The notes below the pieces were generated by a model. It saw nothing but the letters and a program-made list of their open reading frames with translations, was not told the DNA's origin and did not search any database. A program made the translations under genes and the position numbers. This document shows positions 41,893-50,741 of a stretch of 64,000 nt of DNA, piece after piece; position 1 is the stretch's first letter; each line of letters starts with the position of its first letter. The DNA is from JAPWJZ01 sp964575605 (GTDB taxonomy: Bacteria > Pseudomonadota > Alphaproteobacteria > Micavibrionales > UBA2020): NCBI GenBank assembly GCA_964575605.1, contig CAZNRN010000017.1:15025-79024 (forward strand), in the 5' to 3' direction.

Positions 41893-43983
41893 TTAATCAA
41901 CAATATAGCCGTAATGGTTGGTTTCGCCCATAGTGGAAGGCACTTTCTTGCCATAAACCTTGCCCAAATTTTTCATGAAGGTATTGGACAGGGTGCTGGC
42001 GGATTTTTCGCCCTTGGCGTCTGTGGCGGACGTGCCGGTTTTGGCGTCGATGGCGGCTTTCTGGACGCCGGTATGCTTCTGGCCCGGCTTGCGCAGGGGA
42101 CGCGGCAGGTCGACCACGTTACCCATAGCGAGGGTTGTGGCGGCAGTTTTGGCCACGGCTTTCAGGGGCGCGGGCGGTTCGACGCCGCCAACAGTGATGG
42201 GCTGGCTCAAGACCGGTTCGATAAACCCGGGGTTGTTGAGCGCCATATCCTGTTCGGCCTTGCCGGCTTCGCGTTTTTGCTGGAAGGCCAGCGCGTGTTC
42301 GGCCTGGCCCGGCTTCTTCATCGGGCGCAGCAGGTCCACGGTGGCAACCTTGCCAGTCACGGTGACGCCGTTTGCCGCGTCAACTTCCTGCAAGGCTTGT
42401 TGCAGCGGGTCGTTACCGGCGGCGGGCGCGACGGCGGCCAGTTCGGTCGCTGTTTGCGTGTTGCCCTGCTTGCGTTTGTCGACGGAAGCGATGCGGCTGC
42501 CGCCCGCGGTGCGGTCTTCCTCGCCGAAGCGGGGGAAGCTGCGGGGCTCGAGCGACGCGCGCTTGCCCATTTTGTGGGTGCGTTCGTCGCCGTAGTTGCC
42601 TTTGCCTTCGTCACCCGGCGGGATGACCATTTTAGGCGCGCCGATACCGTTCACGGCGGGAACTTCCGTCGGGACGTTGTCCATGATCGGGCGCGGCTGC
42701 GGGTTGTTTTCCGACGCGACGCGCTGGGCGTTCGGCTGGGCAAAGGGCTCCACGATATACGGGGTGACCATGATGACCAGTTCGGATTCATTACGCTGGA
42801 ACGACTTGGACTTGAAAAGCTCGCCGATGATCGGCAGGTCTTTCGCGCCCGGCAGGCCGTTCAGGCTGTCAAGCGTGTCGGATTTGATAAGGCCCGCGAT
42901 CATGAGCGTGCCGCCCGACCCCATCTGGATGGTCGTCTGCGCGCGGCGGACGGTCAGGCCCGGGATGACGGTGTTGATCAGCGTCACGCTGTCCGCGTCC
43001 GATTTCGCCGAGACCTCGGTCGAGAGCTGCAGCGAGATGCGGTCGTTCGACAGCACGGTGGGGCTGAAGTTCAAGGACACGCCGAACTGCTTGAATTCAA
43101 GCGTGATGTTGCCGTCCTGGTCGCGGCCCGTCGGGACGGGGAACTCGCCGCCCGCAAGGAAGCCCGCGGTTTCGCCCGAGATGGCGGTCAGCGTCGGTTC
43201 TGCCAGCGTGTTGACGAGGCCGTCACGCTCCAGCGCCTGCAGGCCGACTTTCAGCGGGCCGAACTTGTTATTGTCGTCAAAGAAGATCTGGCCGGCGGCG
43301 AAGGGCGCAAGCGCGGTCAGGCCCGTGCCAGCAACCGTGTTGACGGCGGCATTGGTGGTCGAGGTGATGTCTTTATAGTCCATCTCGAAGCCGAATTCGC
43401 GCAGCACGGTGCGTTTTGCTTCCATCACCTTGACCTGCAGCATGACTTGCTGTTCGCCGTCCACCGTCATCAGGTCGACCACGGTCTGGGTGCTGGTCTG
43501 GCCTGCGGCAGCTGCAGAAGCGTTCACGAGGCGGCCTGCCAGGTCGCGCACCTGGTTGGCGACGGAAGGCGTCGAAACGCGGCCTTTCAGGATGATGTTG
43601 TCGTTAACCGTATGCACCTCGATCTTCTCTTTCGGGAAGAACTGCTTGATGCTTTCGCGGACCGAGCTTTCGTCGCGGCTGACATGCACGGCGATATTCG
43701 CCAGCTGGTTGCCGTCGGCATCGAAGGCCAGCACGTTGGTGTCGCCCACGCCCTTGCCCACGATATAAAGCCTGTCGTTGCGCAGCGTGCCGACATCGGC
43801 CATGGCCGGGTTGGCGACCAGGACATCGGCGACGGGGCCGGACAGCGTGACCGTTTCAGCCTTGCCCATGCCGAGCCTGACCGATTTGTTCACGTTCGTC
43901 GCGCCATATGCCACGGCGGAGATGCCGAAGGCCAAGGCGATGGCCGTGAAGCCGAGGAAGAGTTTCTTGATATTGCGCGTCAT
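41893..43983 (-). CDS. cpaC: Tad pilus secretin CpaC/RcpA with long C-terminal extension
   Basis: Outer-membrane secretin through which the Tad pilus passes. The 696 residues comprise a signal peptide (about 1-28), the pilus N domain (about 30-110, with ADVLVANPAMADV), a BON-like domain (about 115-180) and the secretin pore (about 195-430), with VMLQVKVMEAKRTVLREFGF and the gate region TVRRAQTTIQMGSGGTLMIAG. The last ~230 residues are polar, Pro-Lys rich and contain three PLRKPG/PMKKPG-like motifs, beyond the usual secretin length. The start overlaps the cpaB stop (ATGA). Confidence 0.94.
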   Translation of the reverse strand: MTRNIKKLFLGFTAIALAFGISAVAYGATNVNKSVRLGMGKAETVTLSGPVADVLVANPAMADVGTLRNDRLYIVGKGVGDTNVLAFDADGNQLANIAVHVSRDESSVRESIKQFFPKEKIEVHTVNDNIILKGRVSTPSVANQVRDLAGRLVNASAAAAGQTSTQTVVDLMTVDGEQQVMLQVKVMEAKRTVLREFGFEMDYKDITSTTNAAVNTVAGTGLTALAPFAAGQIFFDDNNKFGPLKVGLQALERDGLVNTLAEPTLTAISGETAGFLAGGEFPVPTGRDQDGNITLEFKQFGVSLNFSPTVLSNDRISLQLSTEVSAKSDADSVTLINTVIPGLTVRRAQTTIQMGSGGTLMIAGLIKSDTLDSLNGLPGAKDLPIIGELFKSKSFQRNESELVIMVTPYIVEPFAQPNAQRVASENNPQPRPIMDNVPTEVPAVNGIGAPKMVIPPGDEGKGNYGDERTHKMGKRASLEPRSFPRFGEEDRTAGGSRIASVDKRKQGNTQTATELAAVAPAAGNDPLQQALQEVDAANGVTVTGKVATVDLLRPMKKPGQAEHALAFQQKREAGKAEQDMALNNPGFIEPVLSQPITVGGVEPPAPLKAVAKTAATTLAMGNVVDLPRPLRKPGQKHTGVQKAAIDAKTGTSATDAKGEKSASTLSNTFMKNLGKVYGKKVPSTMGETNHYGYIVD

Positions 43984-44885
43984 TGTGCGCCTCCTTTTTC
44001 CTGGTTGCCCGCGGGAATGCTGCGGACCGGTACGTTCTGCACCGCTGTGCCGTTATAGAGCCTGACTGCGTTCGAAGGGCCGCCGTTGCCGCCCGACTGG
44101 TTCATCATCTGGATGACGGTTTTCATCACCTCGGTCGTGCGTGCGTCGGTGGTGAGCGGCGTGACGACCGATTTCGCGGTGTCGAGGTCGCCGATGCGGC
44201 GCAGCGCCAGCGAGATGTCGCCCATGCGGATGGCCAGCGCCAGCGTCTCGGCGCCTTCGCGGTCGACTTCAAGGGTGACGGTTTTGGCGGGTTTCGCCTC
44301 GCGGTCTTCCTTCGACACCTGGTCGACGGCGAGGACGCGGACGTTGGACAATATAGTTTGTGCGGCGTAGCGGTTGACGACCGTGCCGGCGGCGGCCTGC
44401 AGCTGGCCGGGCAGGTCGGCGCTATAGGCCAGGATGACGTCGACGAAGTCGCCGGGGTTCACGAAACCGCCGGCCGAGGTGTCGGCTTTGACAGAAACCG
44501 CCATGGCGCGCATGCCGGGCGAGATGGTGGCGGCCAGGAAGTTGGCGGCACCCTTCACGTCTTCGACGATCGAGGCGCTGGTGATGGGTTCGCCCGACTG
44601 CAGGTTGCGGCGCAGCGGCGAGTCATAGATTTTCAGCTTCTTCTCGTCGGATTCATTCTTCTTTTCATATACACCGGTATAGATGGCGCTGTCGGGCCAG
44701 GCCTGCCAGCGGACGTCCTCGGGCTTGATTTTCTCCCCGACCAGCAGTTTCTTGCGAGCGACCAGGATCTCGGTCGTGGCCGATGCGCTGCCATTCTTCG
44801 GGGACAGTTTTACCTGCACCATCATGGCAACGATGATCGCTACTACGAGCGCGCCACCCATGATCATCAATACGTTTCTGTTCAT
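43980..44885 (-). CDS. cpaB: Tad pilus assembly protein CpaB/RcpC
   Basis: Periplasmic protein tethered by an N-terminal membrane helix (residues 5-26), 301 residues. It has the SAF domain (about 40-115: LVARKKLLVGEKIKPEDVRWQAWP) and the RcpC/CpaB domain (about 115-260), with AISPGMRAMAVSVKADTSAGGFVNPGDFVDVILAY. It is thought to link the secretin to the cell wall or inner parts of the pilus machine. It is first of the cpaB-F block, after cpaA. Confidence 0.94.
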   Translation of the reverse strand: MNRNVLMIMGGALVVAIIVAMMVQVKLSPKNGSASATTEILVARKKLLVGEKIKPEDVRWQAWPDSAIYTGVYEKKNESDEKKLKIYDSPLRRNLQSGEPITSASIVEDVKGAANFLAATISPGMRAMAVSVKADTSAGGFVNPGDFVDVILAYSADLPGQLQAAAGTVVNRYAAQTILSNVRVLAVDQVSKEDREAKPAKTVTLEVDREGAETLALAIRMGDISLALRRIGDLDTAKSVVTPLTTDARTTEVMKTVIQMMNQSGGNGGPSNAVRLYNGTAVQNVPVRSIPAGNQEKGGAQ

Positions 44886-44989
44886 TGATTATCTCCCCAA
44901 GTTGGCCAGTAGAAAGGCCGCAGTCTGATATCTCCCCGATATCAATATGCGACAAAGCGAATCGGTCGTCCAGAAAAAAGTGTGGATTC

Positions 44990-45526
44990 TTAGTGAATTA
45001 TCTTTGAAACTTCATGCAACAGGTCAGGCATGAAGCCTTTCTGCAACAGTGCCGCCCAGGCGCCGAAACTTATGGCAATGCCATAAGGCACTGCATTCCG
45101 GCCTTCCTGCACCTGCGCAGGCCAGCTACCGGCGCGCGGTGATTTGAAAGGTTTCTTCTTTTTAAAATAGAGGCTGAGCAGCGCGACGATGCCGCCTGCT
45201 GCGCCCATCCAAATGACATAAGGCAGCACCGCGGGAAGTCCAACCCATAGCGCCAGCGCCGTGCCAAGCTTCGTATCGCCGCCGCCCATCATGCCGGCCG
45301 CGAACATCAGATATGTGATGACGAAGATGGCGCCCAGCGATCCCAGATGTTCCCACCACTTGCCGAACAGCTCGGGCGTCGCGAGGAAGGCGGCGGGAAA
45401 AAGCGCAATGATGATGACGGAGTAAAGGTTCGGGATTTTAAGCGAGCGCGCATCGGACACGCAGGCGAGCAGCGTCGTCGCAAGAATAGCTACGGTAGCG
45501 ATGACCGTGATCCAGATCATATGCAT
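44990..45526 (-). CDS. cpaA: Prepilin peptidase CpaA/TadV
   Basis: An A24-family aspartyl peptidase that removes the leader of Flp pilins and TadE/F pseudopilins, 178 residues. The two active-site aspartates are in CVSDARSLKIPN (near residue 26) and MMGGGDTKLGTAL (near residue 84), with about six hydrophobic segments. It lacks the methyltransferase domain, as is normal for Tad peptidases. It sits between the flp genes and cpaB. Confidence 0.93.
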   Translation of the reverse strand: MHMIWITVIATVAILATTLLACVSDARSLKIPNLYSVIIIALFPAAFLATPELFGKWWEHLGSLGAIFVITYLMFAAGMMGGGDTKLGTALALWVGLPAVLPYVIWMGAAGGIVALLSLYFKKKKPFKSPRAGSWPAQVQEGRNAVPYGIAISFGAWAALLQKGFMPDLLHEVSKIIH

Positions 45527-45535
45527 CCTGTTAAG

Positions 45536-45563
45536 CCGCCCTGCCGGGATTGGCAGGGGGCGG
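45536..45563 (-). promoter_or_regulatory. Hairpin between flp and cpaA genes
   Basis: CCGCCCTGCC and GGCAGGGGGCGG pair with a two-base bulge and a short loop, between the stop of the first pilin gene and the cpaA start. There is no T-run. It could reduce read-through from the highly expressed pilin gene into the assembly genes or protect the pilin message. Confidence 0.5.
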
Positions 45564-45576
45564 AAGGCGATGGCCG

Positions 45577-45747
45577 TTAGCTGCCCGAGATAAGCGTGCC
45601 GAGCGATTGCAGCAGTTCGGCGAGTTCGCTACCCATGGTGAAGACGACAGCGGAGATCGCGACGGCGACGGCTGCGACGATCAGCCCGTATTCGATGGCG
45701 GTCGCGCCTTTATCGCAGCGCAGAAGTTGTGAGAACTTGTTCATCAT
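45577..45747 (-). CDS. flp: Flp-type pilin 1
   Basis: A class IVb pilin precursor of 56 residues. A short basic leader with CDKG before the processing site precedes ATAIEYGLIVAAVAVAISAV, the hydrophobic helix with the invariant Glu and Tyr at mature positions five and six. The C-terminal tail is short (LAELLQSLGTLISGS). AGGGAG precedes the first of two ATGs. It differs from the other two pilins in leader and tail. Confidence 0.9.
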   Translation of the reverse strand: MMNKFSQLLRCDKGATAIEYGLIVAAVAVAISAVVFTMGSELAELLQSLGTLISGS

Positions 45748-45907
45748 GGCAAAAACTCCCTGCCCTAGCCTGCTAACCCCCGGAAGCCTGTAGGCATACG
45801 CATGTATTAACGCGCATCCCTATACTTTCATCTTACAATAAAACCCCTTAGAAACGAGTTAAAATCGCGCGCGCATGTGGTTAATTTCTGAAACTTTCTT
45901 CCGCCCA

Positions 45908-45942
45908 AGAAAAAACCCGCCGGTGTGACCCGGCGGGTTTTT
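45908..45942 (-). terminator. Terminator of the flp2 gene
   Basis: AAAACCCGCCGGGTCACACC-type stem (ACCCGCCGGTGTGACCCGGCGGGT on the plus strand) flanked by A-runs and T-runs on both sides, directly after the stop of the second pilin gene on the minus strand. It is a strong bidirectional intrinsic terminator. Confidence 0.85.
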
Positions 45943-45961
45943 TGCGTCGAAAGACTGTCGA

Positions 45962-46123
45962 TCAGCCGCCCGAGATCTTGGCAGCCATATCGGTGAAGAG
46001 CTGGGCAAGGTCGGAACCGAAGGTGAAGACGACGGCCGAGATTGCGACTGCGATACCGGCGGCGATCAGGCCGTACTCGATGGCGGTTGCGCCCTCTTCG
46101 CAGCGAATGAACTTCTTAAGCAT
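45962..46123 (-). CDS. flp: Flp-type pilin 2
   Basis: A class IVb pilin precursor of 53 residues. Leader MLKKFIRCEEG, then ATAIEYGLIAAGIAVAISAV with the typical Glu-Tyr, and the tail LAQLFTDMAAKISGG. AGGGAG lies seven bases before the ATG. It is almost identical to pilin 3, differing at the second residue and near the processing site (RCEEG versus RSEEG). It has its own terminator, so it is a separate transcript unit. Confidence 0.92.
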   Translation of the reverse strand: MLKKFIRCEEGATAIEYGLIAAGIAVAISAVVFTFGSDLAQLFTDMAAKISGG

Positions 46124-46332
46124 GTTAAACTCCCTGATGTTGTGTTTGGTGATTCTGTTTGCAGGATAACCCGTCCTACATAATTCTATGTTAAGCCCGG
46201 AGCGCTTAAAGTAAAGTTAAAAAGGCTTTGCAGAGTAGTTAATTCCGGAAATATTTGATCTGTGAACATTTCGTAAAAATTCAAAATAAGTTTAGCGATC
46301 GTTTTCTGCTTGCGCGTTTTTGGAAAAGAGAA

Positions 46333-46358
46333 AAGCCCGCCGGGTGAGGGACGGGCTT
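46333..46358 (-). terminator. Terminator of the flp3 gene
   Basis: On the minus strand AAGCCCGTCC pairs with GGCGGGCTT around a small loop and is followed by TTCTCTTTT. It lies 27 bases after the stop of the third pilin gene. Confidence 0.75.
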
Positions 46359-46384
46359 CGCTCTATTTTTATGCCAGCCTGGGA

Positions 46385-46546
46385 TCAGCCGCCCGAGATC
46401 TTGGCAGCCATATCGGTGAAGAGCTGGGCGAGATCGCTACCGAACGTGAACACGACGGCAGAGATTGCGACCGCGATGCCGGCGGCGATGAGGCCGTACT
46501 CGATTGCGGTTGCGCCTTCTTCAGAGCGAATGAACTTCTTGAACAT
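46385..46546 (-). CDS. flp: Flp-type pilin 3
   Basis: A class IVb pilin precursor of 53 residues, nearly identical to pilin 2 in the mature part (ATAIEYGLIAAGIAVAISAV, LAQLFTDMAAKISGG). GGAGGG seven bases before the ATG is the best ribosome-binding site of the three. The two near-identical genes give a double dose of one pilin or allow different regulation. The 200 bp upstream are AT-rich and should hold its promoter. Confidence 0.92.
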   Translation of the reverse strand: MFKKFIRSEEGATAIEYGLIAAGIAVAISAVVFTFGSDLAQLFTDMAAKISGG

Positions 46547-46754
46547 TGATAACCCTCCAGTTGATGTTGTTTGTAATCTTGAACCCTTATATCTCTAGAA
46601 TACCCCGAATCGTTTAAAGAACAGTAAATAACGCGCTTTCTACAGTTAATTTTTGAGTATTCGCGCGTTTTTTTAAAGTCAATACAGCTTTTATTTGTAT
46701 AAAATTTGAGTATTTAAAAACTGCGTAAAATCCCATGTATTCATCAAGCAAAAA

Positions 46755-46778
46755 GCCGGGCCTTTTCAAGGACCCGGC
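46755..46778 (-). terminator. Terminator of the tadG gene
   Basis: GCCGGGCCTTTTCAAGGACCCGGC forms a stem with a central mismatch, flanked by AAAA and CCTTT; on the minus strand it ends in CTTTTTGCTT. It lies just after the VWA pilus protein stop. Confidence 0.85.
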
Positions 46779-46796
46779 CTTTATGCAGCGCAGCGC

Positions 46797-48938
46797 TTAG
46801 TGCGTGATATGTAACGAGTTCAGGTTCTGCGCGATCTGGTTGAAGGTCGACTGCAGCGAGGACGTCGTCGGCGAATAGAAGTAATAGATGGTCTTCGACG
46901 CGCAGCTGCGCAACATGTTCTGGCTGGAAGTCGTAAGATCCGTACCAAACGCGATGGTGTAGATGATGATGTTATGCGACTTTATGCTCGTGCAAAGCGC
47001 AGCAACCTTGGCATCCAGGTTGGTATCGGCTGTCGACTTGCTGGTCGTCCCCAGCGCGCCCTCGGACAGTGTGCGGTAAGAAGTATAAGTAGGGTTACTC
47101 GGGAAGTCGTTGTCACCATCGGTCATCAGGATGATAACCTTGTTCATGGTGGGCGTGTTGTAGTCGAGCGGCAGGTTGTTTGCGTTCATATCGCCGCCCC
47201 ACTCGCCGCGCCATTCAGGCGACAGCATACGCCAGCCCCATTGCAGGCCAAGCGGGATCACCGTACCACCCACCGCGCTCATCGAATCGATACCGGCCAG
47301 AATGGACGAAGCGTCATTGGTGAGCGGCGTCATCTCCTGCGTGCAATACCGGTTCGGGCCCTTGGTTGAGTCAAGCGGGCTGGAATAGGTAACAGTACCC
47401 GTCGTGCCGCAGACGATAACCGGTATCACGGTCAGGTTGTCGATCTGCCCTGCAAAACTGCCGCTGCTTGTGAAAGTCAGGTTGCCGCCGTTGCTGGTGG
47501 GGGCAAATGTTTCGGTATAGGTGCCGGCGGAGGAATAATAGGTGCCGTTATCGTTACCGACGGTAAGACGCACGCTGCCGTTGCTGATGTTGTTGATGGT
47601 GAAAGTCGCGATATAGCGCGTACCGTTGACGATCGAAGATGCGGGTGCGCGCGAGGTCGTGGTGCTTGTCGCGGTGGTGGTCGCCGTCATGTTGTCGACC
47701 GTGCCGCGGAAACCGTCGTTGGTGTTGAAGCCGATTGTCGAGCCGCCACCCGCGACAATTGTATCAGTGAAGGTGCCGGTCGTGTTATGCGTAGGCCCGT
47801 TCGTGCCACCCACCGAAGCACGCACCGAGCCGGCGGTGCGGGAAGCGATGGTGAAGGTCACGCGGTAGCTTTGCCCCGACACGATCGCCGTGCCGGGCGT
47901 ACGCGTCACGGAACTCGAGGTCGTGGTGGTGGTTTTCGACGCGACGCCGCCCGTCACTGTCCAGCCGGTGCCGAGCGTCCAGCCGGTCGACGCCGCGAAG
48001 TCACCGTTGGTTACCGTATAGGTGTTCCAGTTTTTCGACAGCACGCCGCTGGCGATCGCCCAGTCGGTGCCGGTCGTCCAGCCTGTCGACGATGCGAAGT
48101 TACCGTTGGTCGCGATGTCGGTGCCTGTGCCGTTGTGCCAGTTGTTCGTGCTGCCGTAAGAACCCGAGCACTGGTTATAGAATTTGGGGAACAGGTTTGC
48201 CGAAGGCGGCGTATCGTCCATGTCGTGGCCGCCGGAATAGCGCGCTTCGACGCAGCCATCCCAGACCGCGCCGCCGCCGTAGTGGTTGGTGTCGCTGGTC
48301 GTCCAGCTGGAACGCGAGGTGCCGACGTTAATGCTTTGCGAGAAAGGCACGAGGCCCATCCAGAGCGTCGGCACGTTCGATTGCGCGCCGTAAAGCGTGT
48401 TGACGAGTGTCGTTGCCGCCTGTTTGGCCGCTTCGATCTTGGTCTGAGTGCCCCCCGCGGTGGCGCCCATGGAGCCGGTGGTATCCATCACCAGCACAAC
48501 TTCAAGGCCCGCAACCTCGCGTTTCACCGTTGCAGCGACAGAGACATCGAGGTGGTCGAGGCCGAGGATGTTCATGAACGTCGTGTCGACGCGCGATTTC
48601 GCCGAGACCGTCACCTCGCCCTGCACGGAAAGGTCGACGTCGAGGTCGAAGGGCGTGCCCAGTTTTTCGGTCGGGTAGTTGGCGTCGAAGAACCGCTGTA
48701 CGCGCTCCTCGATCTGCGCCTCGTTGCCGTCGGTGGAGCCTGCGGCCAGTGCCGCCTTGTCAAGCGCGTTGGCAAGTCGCACCTTCACGTTATAAGCCTG
48801 GGACAAGTCGACCGCCACGCCCGCCGCGCCGATAAAGGCCGGGATGCAGAGCGCGAAGACGACGGCGATCGCGCCCGCGGTGTCGTCCCGGAAGCGGGCT
48901 AAACCCAACTTCATATTGCGCGACATGAATGCAAGCAT
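46797..48938 (-). CDS. tadG: TadG-like pilus protein with VWA domain and repeated insert
   Basis: A 713-residue minor Tad component. The N-terminal TadE/TadG-type hydrophobic helix (GAIAVVFALCIPAFIGAAGV, about 22-45) is preceded by a short basic leader. A VWA domain starts near residue 150 with the MIDAS motif DTTGS. It is interrupted at about 270-520 by an insert with two copies of an NGxFAxSTGWTxGTxW module and two strand-rich parts that look like carbohydrate-binding beta-sandwiches. The VWA fold then resumes (PTMNKVIILMTDGDNDFPSN). It probably sits at the pilus tip or base. Confidence 0.85.
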   Translation of the reverse strand: MLAFMSRNMKLGLARFRDDTAGAIAVVFALCIPAFIGAAGVAVDLSQAYNVKVRLANALDKAALAAGSTDGNEAQIEERVQRFFDANYPTEKLGTPFDLDVDLSVQGEVTVSAKSRVDTTFMNILGLDHLDVSVAATVKREVAGLEVVLVMDTTGSMGATAGGTQTKIEAAKQAATTLVNTLYGAQSNVPTLWMGLVPFSQSINVGTSRSSWTTSDTNHYGGGAVWDGCVEARYSGGHDMDDTPPSANLFPKFYNQCSGSYGSTNNWHNGTGTDIATNGNFASSTGWTTGTDWAIASGVLSKNWNTYTVTNGDFAASTGWTLGTGWTVTGGVASKTTTTTSSSVTRTPGTAIVSGQSYRVTFTIASRTAGSVRASVGGTNGPTHNTTGTFTDTIVAGGGSTIGFNTNDGFRGTVDNMTATTTATSTTTSRAPASSIVNGTRYIATFTINNISNGSVRLTVGNDNGTYYSSAGTYTETFAPTSNGGNLTFTSSGSFAGQIDNLTVIPVIVCGTTGTVTYSSPLDSTKGPNRYCTQEMTPLTNDASSILAGIDSMSAVGGTVIPLGLQWGWRMLSPEWRGEWGGDMNANNLPLDYNTPTMNKVIILMTDGDNDFPSNPTYTSYRTLSEGALGTTSKSTADTNLDAKVAALCTSIKSHNIIIYTIAFGTDLTTSSQNMLRSCASKTIYYFYSPTTSSLQSTFNQIAQNLNSLHITH

Positions 48939-48967
48939 GGCTATGCTCCCTGGAAAAACGGAAAAAG

Positions 48968-49507
48968 TCAGACCTTGTTGACGTAGAGGCCCTTGCGGCC
49001 GCGCGCGAAGGATTCTTCATCCATCACAATGGTGCCGATGAAGAAAAAGCTGAAGTACGGCGAATGGACGTAATGGGTAGTGACGGCGACCACGCCTTCG
49101 TTCTCGGCGCCAAGGCCCGCGGAATGCGCGACGATATCCGCGTTGGGCGGCATGTTTTCGGTCGTGCGCCAGCGTTGCGTCGGCGTCAGGTTGGTCGTCA
49201 GGTACTGGATGCCGACGATATCGACGCCATATGATGCAAGGCTGTAAGGCTGCACCGCAAGGTGGCCGGCCAGGATCGCATCCGAAATATCGGCGTTGGA
49301 AACGGATGTATTACGCGTCAGCAGGTCGGCGATCATTTGCCCCGAGTCGACGACTTTCTGGTTGGTCACCAGCGCGACGCCGGTATCGATCATGCCGCAA
49401 AGGATGGAAACAAGGATGGGGAAAAGGAAGCCAGCCTCGATCGCGGCGTTGGCGCTGTCATCCTTCAGCCATCTCTTGAAAACCTTTTTGCGGAGCGCCC
49501 TTAACAT
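48968..49507 (-). CDS. tadF: TadE/TadF-like pseudopilin
   Basis: A 179-residue minor pilin. A basic leader with DDSANAAIEAGFLFPILVSILCGMIDTG shows the TadE-type processed helix with Glu after the cleavage site. The rest is a small periplasmic domain. It is one base after the first TadE-like gene and 29 bases before tadG. Assignment to TadE or TadF is by position and similarity only. Confidence 0.85.
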   Translation of the reverse strand: MLRALRKKVFKRWLKDDSANAAIEAGFLFPILVSILCGMIDTGVALVTNQKVVDSGQMIADLLTRNTSVSNADISDAILAGHLAVQPYSLASYGVDIVGIQYLTTNLTPTQRWRTTENMPPNADIVAHSAGLGAENEGVVAVTTHYVHSPYFSFFFIGTIVMDEESFARGRKGLYVNKV

Positions 49508-49508
49508 G

Positions 49509-50054
49509 TCAATTGTCCTCCGCGCCCGGGTCGTAGGGTTCCGACTTGATGGCGACCGTCGACATCTGCGGCAGCCAGTCCTTGCCCACGTCGCCCGTCA
49601 TCATTGCGCCTAGGAAGGGCGTCAGGAATTCCCACTTATAGTAAGAGCGCACCAGAACGACGTCGTTTTCACCGCCCGTCGCGAAGCCCGCAGGCACAAG
49701 GTCGCCCTCGGCGTTGAAGGTAGGTTCGTAATCGTCAAGGTCGGCGAAGCTGTCACCCTCGATATGGATGACTTCGTACTGCACCTTGCTGCATTTAAGC
49801 ATATAGTCGATGCGGAAGCAGAGCTCCTCCTTGAAGGTTTCCTCGGGGTCGAGCGAGTTTTGTACCTGACCCGTGCGGATCATGCGCGCGGCGTCGACAG
49901 AAGCCGATTGCAGAACCGAGCCCGACGTGAAGAACAGGCCTACCTCGACAATACCCAGCACAAGCGTAAAGAACGGGACGGCGACCAGCGCGAATTCGAC
50001 AGCCACGACGCCGTCGTCTTTCCTGCACAGCCACTTTTTGATCCGGTTCAGCAT
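49509..50054 (-). CDS. tadE: TadE-like pseudopilin
   Basis: A 181-residue minor pilin. The leader ends in CRKDDG, followed by the TadE helix VVAVEFALVAVPFFTLVLGIVEVGLFF with Glu at the typical position. The periplasmic part has two Cys (near 78 and 93). It starts the pseudopilin block of the Tad locus. CpaA is the likely processing enzyme. Confidence 0.88.
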   Translation of the reverse strand: MLNRIKKWLCRKDDGVVAVEFALVAVPFFTLVLGIVEVGLFFTSGSVLQSASVDAARMIRTGQVQNSLDPEETFKEELCFRIDYMLKCSKVQYEVIHIEGDSFADLDDYEPTFNAEGDLVPAGFATGGENDVVLVRSYYKWEFLTPFLGAMMTGDVGKDWLPQMSTVAIKSEPYDPGAEDN

Positions 50055-50231
50055 TTAACCCCTGCCCTTAATCCCCCGTAAATATCCGCCGGTAGCCTGC
50101 AAATATCCACGTCAATTCCCGGTATAATTCTAGTATACCCATCTCCGATTGTAACACCCCTATCGCTAAACAGCGGTTAACTTCCCGTAAAAATGCTAAT
50201 AAATTCAAGCCTTTAAAATTTATCTAAAAAG

Positions 50232-50738
50232 TCAGCTTCCGGCCACTTCGGCGCCCCATTTGCGGGCCAGCTCTTTTTGCCTTTTCTCTATATCTTTCAA
50301 GCGGATCTCGCTTTTCAGGATCATCAGGCGGGCGACGAAGGGGGTGATGTAATAATAGAGTATCCAGCCCACAGCCGCCCCTGAATAAGACATGGCAAGC
50401 GTGCGGGGTTCGGACAAGAGCATGAAGGCATCGGAAATTTTATGTCCCCGCTCGAAGAGCGTGAACCAGGCGGGCACCGTCGCCGCGAAGTTCATGCAGC
50501 CGACCGTAATCCACAGCGTGCGTTGTTTGTGGTTGTCGACCAGCGCCGCCACGAAGGAAGGGATAAGGCAGCCGCAGAACAAGACCGTGGTTTCAAAGAA
50601 AATGACCGCGTTCACCATCAGCACGAAAATGGCAAAGCGCAGGCTGAGCGGCATCTTGTCGGATTTAGGGACATCCGCCTCCCCGGTTTTGGCGGGGACG
50701 GGCGCTTTCTGCTCGGCTGTTTTTTCCGCTTCTGCCAT
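50232..50738 (-). CDS. Hypothetical membrane protein next to pseudokinase
   Basis: A 168-residue protein. A polar N-terminus (about 30 residues) is followed by about four hydrophobic segments (near 33-52, 58-75, 80-100 and 115-135) and a charged helical C-terminus ending in a coiled stretch (LKSEIRLKDIEKRQKELARKW). I do not recognise it. It starts three bases after the pseudokinase stop and is very likely its partner at the membrane. The 177 bp gap to tadE leaves its membership of the Tad operon open. Confidence 0.65.
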   Translation of the reverse strand: MAEAEKTAEQKAPVPAKTGEADVPKSDKMPLSLRFAIFVLMVNAVIFFETTVLFCGCLIPSFVAALVDNHKQRTLWITVGCMNFAATVPAWFTLFERGHKISDAFMLLSEPRTLAMSYSGAAVGWILYYYITPFVARLMILKSEIRLKDIEKRQKELARKWGAEVAGS

Positions 50739-50741
50739 GCC

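Noticed and set aside
41716..44058. A 780-codon open frame opposite cpaC/cpaB
   Set aside because: Composition (His, Arg, Gly, Val rich) is typical of antisense frames in GC-rich genes; the minus strand has clear secretin and CpaB domains.
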